From: DZBG01 sp049241565
GTDB lineage: Bacteria; Bdellovibrionota; Bacteriovoracia; Bacteriovoracales; Bacteriovoracaceae
Direction of reading: 5' to 3'
NCBI GenBank assembly: GCA_049241565.1
Contig: JBMLQL010000065.1
Span: 1 to 64,000, forward strand
Length of the DNA: 64,000 bases
The notes under the pieces: generated by a model
The model's input: the letters and a program-made list of their open reading frames with translations, nothing else
The model's database searches: none
What the model was told of the DNA's origin: nothing
Made by a program: the position numbers and the translations under genes
Shown: one piece after another, positions 1 through 8,237 of the stretch
How the letters are laid out: the number at the start of each line of letters is the position of its first letter
Numbering within the stretch: position 1 is the first letter of the stretch

Positions 1-44
1 CTACTTTAAAGACTATATTGAAAAAACAGCTTAATTTTCATCCC

Positions 45-70
45 AAAGGCCCGAATTTCGGGCCTTTTTT
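45..70 (+). terminator. Intrinsic terminator of a gene left of the window
   Basis: A 9-bp perfect GC-rich stem (AAAGGCCCG / CGGGCCTTT) with a 5-nt loop runs directly into a T tract at 65-70. No plus-strand gene inside the window ends here, so it most likely ends a gene upstream of base 1 and insulates the lipoprotein gene starting at 154. Confidence 0.8.
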
Positions 71-153
71 ACTCCTTCAATTCCGACCAAACTAGTTTAA
101 TTAAGATCTCTTTATTAATCCCGATACGTTTAGAACGTCAAAGGGATGTAAAA

Positions 154-3100
154 ATGAACCAATTCATTTTGTTCTTTATTTTAGTCTTAAGCTTCATCGG
201 CTGCTCAAAGAGCAGTAAAGCTCCTGTGAAAATTTCTTTCTCTGTTTCCACTCAGGCCTTGAGTGGAGTGAATGGAGGACTTGTTGTTTACGGGAAAAAT
301 ACCACAACTAATGATCGCTTCATGCGCATTCTTTCAGCGACCACAGAAAGTATTAATGAAGATCTAACGTTGGGAACTTGGGAGATCAGTGCCATGGGAT
401 GGGCCGGAGGAACAAAAGGACCTTTTACTGGAAAAGTTGTTTGTGCGGCCAATGCTCCCACAAGTGTAACAAGTGGACCTGTGGTGTTTGAGCTTACATT
501 AGATAATAGTACCTGTTTTACCTCTGCGATCTCTGAAGAAGCAGGAGATATTATTGGGGGAGATCCTGATCGTCGTTTTGCTCCACTAACAGTCGATTTC
601 TGTGATGGTGATATCAGCACCATTCCAAGTGGGAGTGGATGTAATTACGGTATCTCTATGCCAATGAGTGAAAATAAAAAATCATTTATTGGAAGCTATC
701 GTTTTGAGCTGATTGGAGTTCAAAATTATAAAGGGGTAGAAGCTTCTTTATTAAATGAAACTCTTTCGACTTCTTGTTTTATTCCCATGCAGTCAATGTC
801 ATTAGATGCCACTGTGAGTACCAATGATATCAATTTTCCTAAGATGGCCTTGGGACGTTCACTACCACTGCGTATTGTCACTTATATGGACGAGAACTGT
901 GCAGGTACTAAAGGATCAGTAGCCGTCAGTATTAATGAATTAGATAAGTCTCGATTGGACTTACTTAATAGTATTGAGAAAAAAATTCTTGTTCGTATTG
1001 ATAACGCTAAAATTTGTACCATCTCTAATCTTCTTGGAGTGAAAACAAGTTTTGCTTCAGGAAGTGGAAGCCAATCAAATCCTCACCTGATTTGTAATAC
1101 TGATCAGTTCTATCTTCTTCAGCGTGAGTATAGTTCTCATAAAACGAAATCATTTGTTCTAGGGACGGATATTGATTTGATCAGTGGAATCAGTGCAGGT
1201 TCTATCAACGCAAATCCATTTCACAATTGTCTTGAGTCAGGCGATACCTTTATTCCGATAGGTTATTCTGTTGATTCAGGGACATGTGGTTATTCACCAT
1301 CAGAGACAGGGTATGAATTCTCAGGTCAGCTTGACGGGGCCGGAAAAACGATTAAAAATTTCCGTTTCAAATCTTATTCAAGTTCAAAAGTCGCTCTTAT
1401 CTCGTCGATAAATAATGCCAGAGTGGCAAATTTAAATTTAGAAAAAATCGAAATTGAAGGTGGCGCGGAAACTGGCGCCTTAGCGGGAACTGTTTCCGGA
1501 GCATCGGCACTCATTAAAAATATCAAAGTGAAGGGTCTAGATCTAAGAGTAAGTGCTCAATCAGGCGGATTGATTGGGGACCTCGCTCAAGGTGTTGTTG
1601 AAGACATTCACGTTAGTGAGGCTAGGATCAGGGCCAATGGTAACGAAGTGGGAGGGATTGTCGGCGCCTCTTCAGCAGGCCTTAATCGTGTGAGCTTTGA
1701 TGGAGTCATTGAAATTGAACATTTTGGTGGAACTCTTCCAAATTATTTTGGAGGAATTGTCGGGGCCCTTTATGGTGCAGGAAATATTTCTAAAGCTGTC
1801 ACAGCCGGCGTGATCTCTGGGCAATTTAGTAAAGTTGGAGGGATTGCTGGATCTTTAGGCGGAGGAACACTTTCATTTGCACGCTCTGAAATGCTTATTC
1901 ATGATAGAAATTCAAGTCCCTCAGAAGCTCGCTATTTTGGTGGGCTTGTTGGTTATAGTTCGGGATCAATTGTCTCTCGCAGTTTTAATATGGGGACAAT
2001 TCAAAGTCCTTGTAGTGGTGTAGGATGCGCTATTGGTACTGTTTCGGGATCAAGTTTAACAGTCAGCAACTCTCTCGCTCCAGTTTTACCTGCTCTTGGA
2101 GGAATCAGCACGACACCTGTTACTGATGCCAATGATTTTTATTATACGGCTGCGACTACTCTTTGTAGCGGACTCAATCCTTGTGATTGGAGTCAGCCAG
2201 CAGGTTCAAGTGATATTCCTCGTCTAGATTTTGAGAATCATCTTTGTGAAAATGCTATCAATAACGATTCGATTACGGCCCAAAAAACTATAGGAAAAGG
2301 AACGGCTCTTAATCCTATTATTATTTGCCGGCCGTCACAAATGGAGTTGATTGTAACTCAAGCAACGGCGTCTGATCATATTAAACTTGGTCATCATATC
2401 AATTTAGATCAATACTCTGCCTCTCCTGGAATTTTAAGTTCAAGCTCTTTTGTTTCTGCGTCTTTCGATGGGAATAATAAAATTATTCATTCTTTTTCTC
2501 CTACAGTAAGTAACGGAGGAATTCTTGGAGAAATCGCCGCAAGTTCTATCGTGAGAAATATTGAGTTTCGTGGAATCAAAATGCATATTCCAAGTTGTGC
2601 AACTTGTTCTATCTCTCCATTATCTAAAAAGAATTATGGAACAATTCATAATATTCGTGTTTTTGATTCTTCAATCTCAACGACATCGACAGATTCAATT
2701 ATTGGTGGAGTCGTAGCCGAAAATATGTCCACGGGAAAAATTAATAATGCCAGAGTGGATATTAACCTCGAGGCACCTGGTCAGATGGGAGGAGTTGTTT
2801 ATCAAAACTCTGGTGAGATCGAGCTTGTTGAATCAAGAGCGCGCATAACCATTAGTGGTACTGGCTCAAAAGTAGGAGGAGTCGTTGGATTCCTCAATAA
2901 AGGTAAAATTAAGAGAGCTGAATTCTCTGGTGAGATAAATATTATTGGCTCAGCTAGTATGGTTGGTGGAATTGTTGGTTCGGCCGAGAGAGGTACCATC
3001 ACTAGTGGTGAGATTGTAGATTCTGTTGTTTCATCTTACGGCAAGATTCAGCTTCCAAACTCTGGGGGAATGTTTACAGCAGGAATTATTGGAGGAATCT

Positions 3101-3717
3101 CTGGATCAGGGGTGAATCTTTCACTCAAGAAGACTATTTTTAATGGAAGCCTAGTTGTGCCGAAGGCCAATAGTGGAACAAGCTTTGCTGGAATTTTTCC
3201 AGTAGGAACTAGCGGAATCGATACACTTGCAACTTATTCGATGGAAGTTCCTTTTAAGGGACTTGAGATTTCAAATATTTCTTCTGGTGGAATGGTAGGA
3301 GATGATTGCGTTCTGACAGTGGTCACCAATAATGCAGTGGAGACTTATAGCGGGACAGGAGCTATCTCCTATCCAAACAATCGACTCGTTCGTGGAACGA
3401 TCACTTATGATTCTCCTTCCACATATACATTTACCACTCCAGTGAAAGACACCAACGAATGTGTAAATAATTACATGGGTTATAGCACAGGAAATATGAC
3501 GGCACTTTTTAAATCAAATGGGACGAAAGATGCGGTCACTGTGGCCGGTCTTAAAACGGCCAATTATGATATTGTTGATCCTGACAATAGCTCTACTGAT
3601 GCTGATCTTGTGTACTCAATATATATATCGTTTCTTCAAGGACTCGGCCCAAGCTCAACTCCACCAATTTGGGAAATGGATGAAGGAGAACCTCGTCTTT
3701 TCCGTATCGATAAATAG
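154..3717 (+). CDS. Large GLUG-repeat surface lipoprotein
   Basis: The 1187-residue product opens with a lipoprotein signal peptide whose lipobox ends FIGC (Cys about residue 17), so it should be lipid-anchored in the envelope. From about residue 420 to 640, and again from about 790 to 1010, it carries repeated glycine-rich GGIVG/GGLVG-type segments spaced 25-40 residues apart. These resemble the GLUG repeats of bacterial adhesin-like surface proteins and probably form a beta-helix. The two repeat regions are each preceded by a similar module (NPHLICNTDQF near 310, NPIIICRPSQM near 720), suggesting an internal duplication. The ATG is preceded by AAAGGGATG at 140-148. It has no operon partner: a terminator precedes it and a riboswitch follows. 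Adhesion is inferred from the repeats; the ligand is unknown. Confidence 0.8.
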   Translation: MNQFILFFILVLSFIGCSKSSKAPVKISFSVSTQALSGVNGGLVVYGKNTTTNDRFMRILSATTESINEDLTLGTWEISAMGWAGGTKGPFTGKVVCAANAPTSVTSGPVVFELTLDNSTCFTSAISEEAGDIIGGDPDRRFAPLTVDFCDGDISTIPSGSGCNYGISMPMSENKKSFIGSYRFELIGVQNYKGVEASLLNETLSTSCFIPMQSMSLDATVSTNDINFPKMALGRSLPLRIVTYMDENCAGTKGSVAVSINELDKSRLDLLNSIEKKILVRIDNAKICTISNLLGVKTSFASGSGSQSNPHLICNTDQFYLLQREYSSHKTKSFVLGTDIDLISGISAGSINANPFHNCLESGDTFIPIGYSVDSGTCGYSPSETGYEFSGQLDGAGKTIKNFRFKSYSSSKVALISSINNARVANLNLEKIEIEGGAETGALAGTVSGASALIKNIKVKGLDLRVSAQSGGLIGDLAQGVVEDIHVSEARIRANGNEVGGIVGASSAGLNRVSFDGVIEIEHFGGTLPNYFGGIVGALYGAGNISKAVTAGVISGQFSKVGGIAGSLGGGTLSFARSEMLIHDRNSSPSEARYFGGLVGYSSGSIVSRSFNMGTIQSPCSGVGCAIGTVSGSSLTVSNSLAPVLPALGGISTTPVTDANDFYYTAATTLCSGLNPCDWSQPAGSSDIPRLDFENHLCENAINNDSITAQKTIGKGTALNPIIICRPSQMELIVTQATASDHIKLGHHINLDQYSASPGILSSSSFVSASFDGNNKIIHSFSPTVSNGGILGEIAASSIVRNIEFRGIKMHIPSCATCSISPLSKKNYGTIHNIRVFDSSISTTSTDSIIGGVVAENMSTGKINNARVDINLEAPGQMGGVVYQNSGEIELVESRARITISGTGSKVGGVVGFLNKGKIKRAEFSGEINIIGSASMVGGIVGSAERGTITSGEIVDSVVSSYGKIQLPNSGGMFTAGIIGGISGSGVNLSLKKTIFNGSLVVPKANSGTSFAGIFPVGTSGIDTLATYSMEVPFKGLEISNISSGGMVGDDCVLTVVTNNAVETYSGTGAISYPNNRLVRGTITYDSPSTYTFTTPVKDTNECVNNYMGYSTGNMTALFKSNGTKDAVTVAGLKTANYDIVDPDNSSTDADLVYSIYISFLQGLGPSSTPPIWEMDEGEPRLFRIDK

Positions 3718-3719
3718 AC

Positions 3720-3884
3720 ATTTCATCTGTCACCAGCTACTTTGAGAGGAATAGTCTTTTTCCTCTGGAAGCTGGTGACGCTTTAATAAGCAAGTCCAGC
3801 ACTGTCCCGCAACTGTGAGCCGATTTCTCGGTAAGTCAGATACATGAAAAAGATACTGACATTCCCGGGGAGGATGATAATGTC
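3720..3884 (+). promoter_or_regulatory. Cobalamin riboswitch with start-codon-sequestering hairpin
   Basis: The leader holds the core signatures of a B12 riboswitch: GGAAgctGGTG at 3767-3777, CTGTCCCGCAACTGTGA at 3802-3818, a CCGA/TCGG hairpin just after it, and a B12-box-like AGTCAGATAC at 3834-3843. Downstream, GACATT (3858-3863) can pair with AATGTC (3879-3884). That places the Shine-Dalgarno GGGGAGG (3867-3873) in the loop and the btuB ATG (3880) in the stem, as expected for translational control. Upstream, GTCACCAGCT (3729-3738) is a perfect 10-bp complement of AGCTGGTGAC (3770-3779), which overlaps the GGTG core and may compete with the ligand-bound fold. Known cobalamin riboswitches repress uptake genes when B12 is plentiful. 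The exact class and 5' limit are uncertain. Confidence 0.85.
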
Positions 3885-5685
3885 AAAGCTCTTTTTTTTG
3901 CTTCTGCTGCTACCCATTTTAAGTTGGGGACGCGATCGACTCGACACCATTCATGTAGACGGAGATAAAAATCCACAATCCTACAGTTTCGGTGATACTC
4001 AATTGATTGACCAAAATCAGATCACCCAAAGTGGTTCTCCTTTTTTAGGTGAACTCCTTAAATCTGTACCTTCAATAATGACGGTTCAAAATGGTGGGCC
4101 AGGAGGAAGACAAAGTTATTTCCTGCGTGGAACAGAGTCTCGTCAATTGGCGTTTATGCTTGATCATCTCAAAGTGAATGATCCTTCAAACAATGATCGT
4201 CATTTTGATTCGGCTTTTACTCTTACGCCTGATATTGAAGAAGTCATCGTTCTTAAATCCCCCCAGCCTGTTCTTTATGGAAGTGATGCTATTGGGGGAG
4301 CTATTATTCTTAAAACTCGCCAAGGGCCAAAAATTAACGAGGAAGCAGGCTCACTCCTTTCAGTCGGGGCCGGAAGTTTTTCTTCATTTCAGCAAACTTT
4401 CCAACACGATTGGAGAAATAAAAAGACTAAAGGCACGCTGACCGCTTCCCACTATAAGACGATGGGGCTTTCTCGTTTAAATAAGAAAAGAACGAAGTCT
4501 CGTGAGAAAGATGGCTCAGAGATTATTAATATGGGAAGTTCATCTATTCATCGTTGGTTAAAATTTGAAACAGATCTGCTCTTTAAATATATTCACGGAC
4601 AGACTGAGCAGGATGGTTATGATAATCATGGACGAAATGCAGACACTGATGATCGCAGCTATAATAATCAGTATCTCGCTCAACAAAAAACGAGAATGAA
4701 GACTCCGCTGGGAGGGGTGCAGTTACGTCAAGGTTTGAACCGACATCACCGTCGTATCCTCACTCAATCTATGGGGGAGGAAACTTTCTCTGGAAATAAT
4801 CTGATTCATGAGTTGACTCTCGTTAATCAATCTGGAAATTTTGAATCAACCAGTGGCGCATCTTACGAGCATGAGACCTTTGAGGATAAGTCCACTGATA
4901 GGGCCTTTGATTTCTCAGCCGCCTTTGCTCATGGGAAATATCAATGGGGATCTTGGCAGTTTCACGGCGGCCTTCGAGGAGATTATCACTCACGCTATGG
5001 TCAGTTCACTTCTGGTTCGGCTGGCCTTAACTATCAACTCAGCTCCCTTGAGCTCTTTACTCAGTACGCTCAAGGAGTGAAGGCCCCCTCACTTTATCAA
5101 TTATATGCCCCTCCTTCTTTTGGGGCCCCTGTTGGAAATAAGAACCTGCGTCCAGAAACGAATAAGACCACGGAAGTCGGGGCCAAGCTGAAAACAGAGA
5201 ATCATGATTTCGTCCTGACTCTTTTTCAAAACGATCTTGAGTCTCAGTTCACCTATGTCTCTGGCATCGGCTACAGGAATCAAGACCATTTTATCATTCA
5301 AGGAGTAGAGGCCAATCTCACCACTTATCTGACTCCAGGACTGCGTCTTCAGAATAGTTTGACTCATCAAAAATTCCTGGCCAAGGACATGCCCCTGAGG
5401 CGTCCTCAAAACTCCGCGGTTTCGGCCATCTTCTGGACACCCACTGAAGGGCTTGAAATCTTTTGGAAAGAGCGCCTGATTTCCTCTCGAATTGACGTCG
5501 ATGAGCTGGGGGAGAGAGTGAAGCTGAACCCTTACCAGGTCTCTTCATTGGGAGGACACTGGACACAAGGAACCTATGAGATCACCCTTACCGTGGAGAA
5601 TGTCTTCGACCGTGAGTACGAAGATATCTACGCCACCACGGTGATGCCGCTATCGTTTTGGAGTAGTCTCTCCTACCGTTTTTAA
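3880..5685 (+). CDS. btuB: TonB-dependent outer-membrane cobalamin receptor, BtuB-like
   Basis: The 601-residue product has a signal peptide (MSKLFFLLLLLPILSWG), an N-terminal plug domain (about 20-140, with FLRGTESRQ and GSDAIGGAI segments typical of TonB receptors) and a long beta-barrel ending in an aromatic-rich strand (WSSLSYRF, C-terminal Phe). The length matches BtuB (about 600 residues). I chose the ATG at 3880 rather than the one at 3844: the latter abuts the B12 box and would put a non-signal extension in front, whereas 3880 lies 6 nt after GGGGAGG. Substrate assignment to cobalamin rests mainly on the riboswitch directly upstream. No cobalamin synthesis genes are in the window. Import of B12 or cobinamide across the outer membrane, powered by TonB-ExbBD encoded elsewhere, is the expected role. 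Confidence 0.88.
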   Translation: MSKLFFLLLLLPILSWGRDRLDTIHVDGDKNPQSYSFGDTQLIDQNQITQSGSPFLGELLKSVPSIMTVQNGGPGGRQSYFLRGTESRQLAFMLDHLKVNDPSNNDRHFDSAFTLTPDIEEVIVLKSPQPVLYGSDAIGGAIILKTRQGPKINEEAGSLLSVGAGSFSSFQQTFQHDWRNKKTKGTLTASHYKTMGLSRLNKKRTKSREKDGSEIINMGSSSIHRWLKFETDLLFKYIHGQTEQDGYDNHGRNADTDDRSYNNQYLAQQKTRMKTPLGGVQLRQGLNRHHRRILTQSMGEETFSGNNLIHELTLVNQSGNFESTSGASYEHETFEDKSTDRAFDFSAAFAHGKYQWGSWQFHGGLRGDYHSRYGQFTSGSAGLNYQLSSLELFTQYAQGVKAPSLYQLYAPPSFGAPVGNKNLRPETNKTTEVGAKLKTENHDFVLTLFQNDLESQFTYVSGIGYRNQDHFIIQGVEANLTTYLTPGLRLQNSLTHQKFLAKDMPLRRPQNSAVSAIFWTPTEGLEIFWKERLISSRIDVDELGERVKLNPYQVSSLGGHWTQGTYEITLTVENVFDREYEDIYATTVMPLSFWSSLSYRF

Positions 5686-5730
5686 GCCGTGTAAAACTTG
5701 CAAACCTATTTTAAATTTTTAGATTGCGTT

Positions 5731-5736
5731 TATAAT
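5731..5736 (+). promoter_or_regulatory. Probable -10 element for the 5772 gene
   Basis: A perfect TATAAT lies 36 bp before the ATG at 5772. The region 17 bp upstream (ATTTTA) is only a poor -35 match. The 86-bp gap after btuB contains nothing else recognisable apart from AAAGGT at 5756-5761 as ribosome-binding site. Confidence 0.45.
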
Positions 5737-5771
5737 CCGCACATCTATTTATTTAAAAAGGTCTGCACCAA

Positions 5772-6899
5772 ATGGTCACTTTTAAGTCTCTCGCACTTAT
5801 TTTGTCCCTCTCTGCCAATCTGGCAGTTGCAAGTAATGGGGATAAGCCTAAAAAGCCTAAGACCAAAAAACAGGACACGCAAACCAAGTATATTCTTCGC
5901 CAACTTCCGGCAGGAATTGTTGGTCTTCCTCATGAAGCCATTTATCGTCTGGCCCGCTCTTTTGATGTTCATCACTGGTCAAAGCTGATGAAAAACGGCG
6001 ACACCAAACAAGTGCTTAGTGCTGTTCAAGCAGGACGTACTCCTAGTGATACAAATGTTTTTCCATTCCAAAATTTCTCAGATGATTTCAAAGGCATTTT
6101 TGAGCGTGAGTTTGGTGTGTGCTCAGGATTTTCTACTCTTCAGCGCAACTTTAATATTCTGATGCATTTTGATCCACAAAATCTTCATCAGGCCCAAGTC
6201 CCTAAGAAGTCAGAAAACGAAGCTTATTATAACTATTATTTTAAACTTATTAATATGGCCGTTCAATATAAACCAGTGATCATCCCGAACTTTAAAAATC
6301 TTAATGAGTTTTTCAGTGATCCTATTCTTCAAGTTCATGCTAAAAAATCTATTGGAAAAATGTGGGCCAGAAACAATGCTTCAGGCCAGGGTGTAGAGCA
6401 GTTTATTAATGCCAATAGAGAGTTTCCAAAACGTAAATGGAAAAATCTTTATGATAATTTAAAACTTCGTCTTGAGGCAGGCTATAATCCGATCATTTAC
6501 TCAAGCTTCAATCCAACTGACACTATTAAGTACAATATCCACGTGATCCAAGTGATGAAAGTCAGTGAGTATCGTGCAGACGGCTCATTTGAAATTTATA
6601 TCTGGGATGATGGAGTTCTTGATGAACACTTCGGTAAATTCGAGGCCAAAAAACTAGATAAGGTCATCACGTTCAGACCAGATGGCGCTATTTGGTGGCT
6701 TGAAGATGAGAGCTATTTAAATCTTCCATTCTCTCGCCCTGACGGAGCAGAGATGATGGAGCTTCGTGAAAAAGAACTCATCGATGAAACGCTTTGGGTC
6801 TCACTTCTTCCTAATGATGACAGAGTCATGACTAGAGTCGTAGCGAATAAATTGAGATGGTGCCAGTCGAAGAAAGAGTTAGCGAAGTATTGTAAGTAA
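5772..6899 (+). CDS. Secreted protein with a possible papain-like Cys-His-Asp triad
   Basis: The 375-residue product has a signal peptide (cleavage after about residue 20, AVA-SNG) and a lysine-rich linker. I do not recognise a named family. The middle holds FGVCSGFS (Cys117) at the start of a predicted helix. Much later comes NIHVIQV (His257) on a strand, followed by IYIWDDG (Asp279/280) on the next strand. This order and spacing is what papain-fold cysteine peptidases and transglutaminase-like enzymes show. The protein is probably periplasmic or exported. It is transcribed alone, with a TATAAT box upstream. Catalysis is inference from motif order only; a non-enzymatic role is equally possible. 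Confidence 0.7.
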   Translation: MVTFKSLALILSLSANLAVASNGDKPKKPKTKKQDTQTKYILRQLPAGIVGLPHEAIYRLARSFDVHHWSKLMKNGDTKQVLSAVQAGRTPSDTNVFPFQNFSDDFKGIFEREFGVCSGFSTLQRNFNILMHFDPQNLHQAQVPKKSENEAYYNYYFKLINMAVQYKPVIIPNFKNLNEFFSDPILQVHAKKSIGKMWARNNASGQGVEQFINANREFPKRKWKNLYDNLKLRLEAGYNPIIYSSFNPTDTIKYNIHVIQVMKVSEYRADGSFEIYIWDDGVLDEHFGKFEAKKLDKVITFRPDGAIWWLEDESYLNLPFSRPDGAEMMELREKELIDETLWVSLLPNDDRVMTRVVANKLRWCQSKKELAKYCK

Positions 6900-6902
6900 G
6901 AG

Positions 6903-7202
6903 CTACTGAATCTTCTTGTCAGCCTCTTCATCAGTAAAACAGCATGATCCATCATGATCCTCAATCTCATGGTCCATGCTTTCTTTATAATCAGCGGCTT
7001 GTTTTGGTGTTAATCCCAGGCTCTGAGAAAGAGTGTCGGCGAGAGTGGGGTTTTCAATTTTGAGATCAAGGCCCATTTCTTCCATTTCAGCGATAAAGGC
7101 ATAGGCCTTCTCAGCTTCCTCAAGAGGAACTTCCATAAGAACTTGGTCGGTTCCGATATCAATGACACGAATCATGGGTAATTTACAGCTCATAGGCATC
7201 AT
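6903..7202 (-). CDS. Small conserved-looking protein of unknown function
   Basis: The 99-residue product is acidic and cytoplasmic-looking: a short strand-rich start (IRVIDIGTDQVLMEVP), then a helix (EEAEKAYAFIAEMEEMG), then an acidic tail with HEIEDHDGSCCF, where the His/Asp/Cys cluster could bind metal. I do not recognise a family. Alternative starts exist at 7193 (MSCKLP) and 7172 (MIRVID); none has a clear Shine-Dalgarno. The gene is divergent from the receiver gene at 7245 across a gap of about 40 bp. Confidence 0.6.
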   Translation of the reverse strand: MMPMSCKLPMIRVIDIGTDQVLMEVPLEEAEKAYAFIAEMEEMGLDLKIENPTLADTLSQSLGLTPKQAADYKESMDHEIEDHDGSCCFTDEEADKKIQ

Positions 7203-7244
7203 GTTAATTGTCGATGTGTTTAATTGTCAAAGGTGATGCATCAA

Positions 7245-7601
7245 ATGGGTCTAGTTCTGTGGATTGATAAGAATGAGTTTAGTACCTCGGCCCTCGAAAA
7301 AATTTTTGAGAAGAAGGGACTAGAGATTTATACCATTAATTCTGCTCAAGATATTCAATACCTTATCGAGGATTTGAAACCCCAGGTGATCGTGATGGAT
7401 GTGGCCACTTACCTCGAGGCGGAAGATCGAGTGAATATGTTTATGGCCGCTTCTGAGGTGATGCAGTCCACACCGTGGATTTCTACGGGGACTCGTGAAC
7501 TTCATTTTCCAGGGGCCCAGATGAAAGGGCATATTCAGAAACCATTGAATGTGATGATTGTGGCGCAAGAGATCCAAAAAATTTTGGGGTTACTTAATTA
7601 A
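7245..7601 (+). CDS. Stand-alone receiver (CheY-like) domain protein
   Basis: The 118-residue product is just long enough for one receiver domain with no output domain. It has an acidic-pocket Asp in LVLWIDKNEF, a phosphoacceptor-type Asp in QVIVMDVATY, a Ser/Thr position in WISTGTRE and a Lys-Pro in GHIQKPLN, the usual order of REC functional residues. The acidic pocket has one Asp instead of the usual acidic pair. I start it at ATG 7245, 7 nt after AGGTGAT; TTG 7224 and ATG 7236 are less well placed. No histidine kinase is nearby, so it would be an orphan single-domain regulator or a degenerate one. Confidence 0.65.
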   Translation: MGLVLWIDKNEFSTSALEKIFEKKGLEIYTINSAQDIQYLIEDLKPQVIVMDVATYLEAEDRVNMFMAASEVMQSTPWISTGTRELHFPGAQMKGHIQKPLNVMIVAQEIQKILGLLN

Positions 7602-7650
7602 TCACATTAGCGATATGATTAAGGAATAGCGCTTATCCTCGGAGTATATT

Positions 7651-7749
7651 TTGAAACGTGACCTGATTGTTTTAATCGTTGGTATCGCAGCAACGTTAAT
7701 CGTTTTTGGCGTGGCCATCTATTTCAGAAGTGGCGCTTTTTCCAGCTAG
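7651..7749 (+). CDS. 32-residue single-span membrane protein (TTG start)
   Basis: A TTG at 7651 sits 7 nt after GGAG (7640-7643) and opens a 32-codon frame. It encodes a basic start (MKRD), a continuous hydrophobic stretch of about 20 residues (LIVLIVGIAATLIVFGVAIY) and a short polar tail ending in a TAG at 7747. That is the classic layout of a small inner-membrane protein, N-terminus in or out undetermined. Its last 54 bases overlap the 3' end of the convergent gene 7696-8151. It may be co-transcribed with the receiver gene. The evidence is composition and ribosome-binding site only. Confidence 0.5.
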   Translation: MKRDLIVLIVGIAATLIVFGVAIYFRSGAFSS

Positions 7750-8151
7750 GTCTGTAGTCATTTTCATACCGAGATAAGGTACGGGCCCTAGATTAAGGTC
7801 CTGACGAGATAAAAAGAAAGAAGATAAATTCTTATCCAAAACTCCGACTAAAACATCGATGAGTTCTTGATAATGGGCGTGAATCCATTGAGCCGCAAAA
7901 TGATTAGGAACTTCCACAATCAGCATTTGATCAGCAATGACTAAGGCCTTAGCGTTTTTAAACCACTGACGATGGATCTCTTCCCCGAAAACATCATGAA
8001 GTTGATCAGAAACTACTGACCAAATATATGAAGCCTTCACCACTGGATTAGAGGGAGAAGTCATATTTGTTTTGAGTGATTGATTTCGGCGCTGCCAAGA
8101 AACTTTTAAGCTCTTCGGTTTTTGACGTCTAACAACACGAGTTTTTTTCAT
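7696..8151 (-). CDS. DnaA domain I (DnaA_N) protein without AAA+ or DNA-binding domains
   Basis: The 151-residue product has a strongly basic N-terminus (about 1-25) and, at about 42-112, a segment that follows the DnaA N-terminal domain pattern. IWSVVSDQL aligns with the first helix, RQWFKNAKAL with the second, LIVEVPNHFAAQWI with the strand-turn-helix seen in DnaA (APNRFVLDWV in E. coli), and HYQELIDVLV with the last helix. There are no Walker A/B motifs and no domain IV helix-turn-helix. DnaA domain I normally mediates DnaA self-assembly and contacts with helicase and initiation regulators. A lone copy could modulate initiation or do something unrelated. It is well separated from hflX and has its own promoter at 8184-8212. 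A start at Met30 is possible. Confidence 0.75.
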   Translation of the reverse strand: MKKTRVVRRQKPKSLKVSWQRRNQSLKTNMTSPSNPVVKASYIWSVVSDQLHDVFGEEIHRQWFKNAKALVIADQMLIVEVPNHFAAQWIHAHYQELIDVLVGVLDKNLSSFFLSRQDLNLGPVPYLGMKMTTDLAGKSATSEIDGHAKND

Positions 8152-8183
8152 CTTCTACTTAGTTCAAAATTAACGAGACGGAG

Positions 8184-8212
8184 AGATTAAGGTTATCTTT
8201 ATGATTTCTCAA
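8184..8212 (-). promoter_or_regulatory. Probable sigma-70-type promoter for the DnaA_N gene
   Basis: Read on the minus strand, TTGAGA (8212-8207), a 17-bp spacer and TAATCT (8189-8184) precede the ATG at 8151 by about 30 bp. The same TTGAGA -35 with a 17-bp spacer recurs at the DksA-like gene (22774-22802). Confidence 0.6.
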
Positions 8213-8237
8213 GTAAAAAAGCGCTAAAGAGAATGAT

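Noticed and set aside
288..623. Minus-strand open frame of 111 codons inside the GLUG lipoprotein gene
   Set aside because: It is antisense to a strongly supported coding frame, with no ribosome-binding site and no family pattern.
1081..3060. DNA-level tandem repeats or CRISPR in the glycine-rich gene
   Set aside because: The periodicity is at protein level with variable spacing; no identical DNA repeats with regular spacers are seen.
3844..3879. Upstream ATG 3844 as the btuB start
   Set aside because: It lies directly at the B12 box; a signal peptide and ribosome-binding site fit only ATG 3880.
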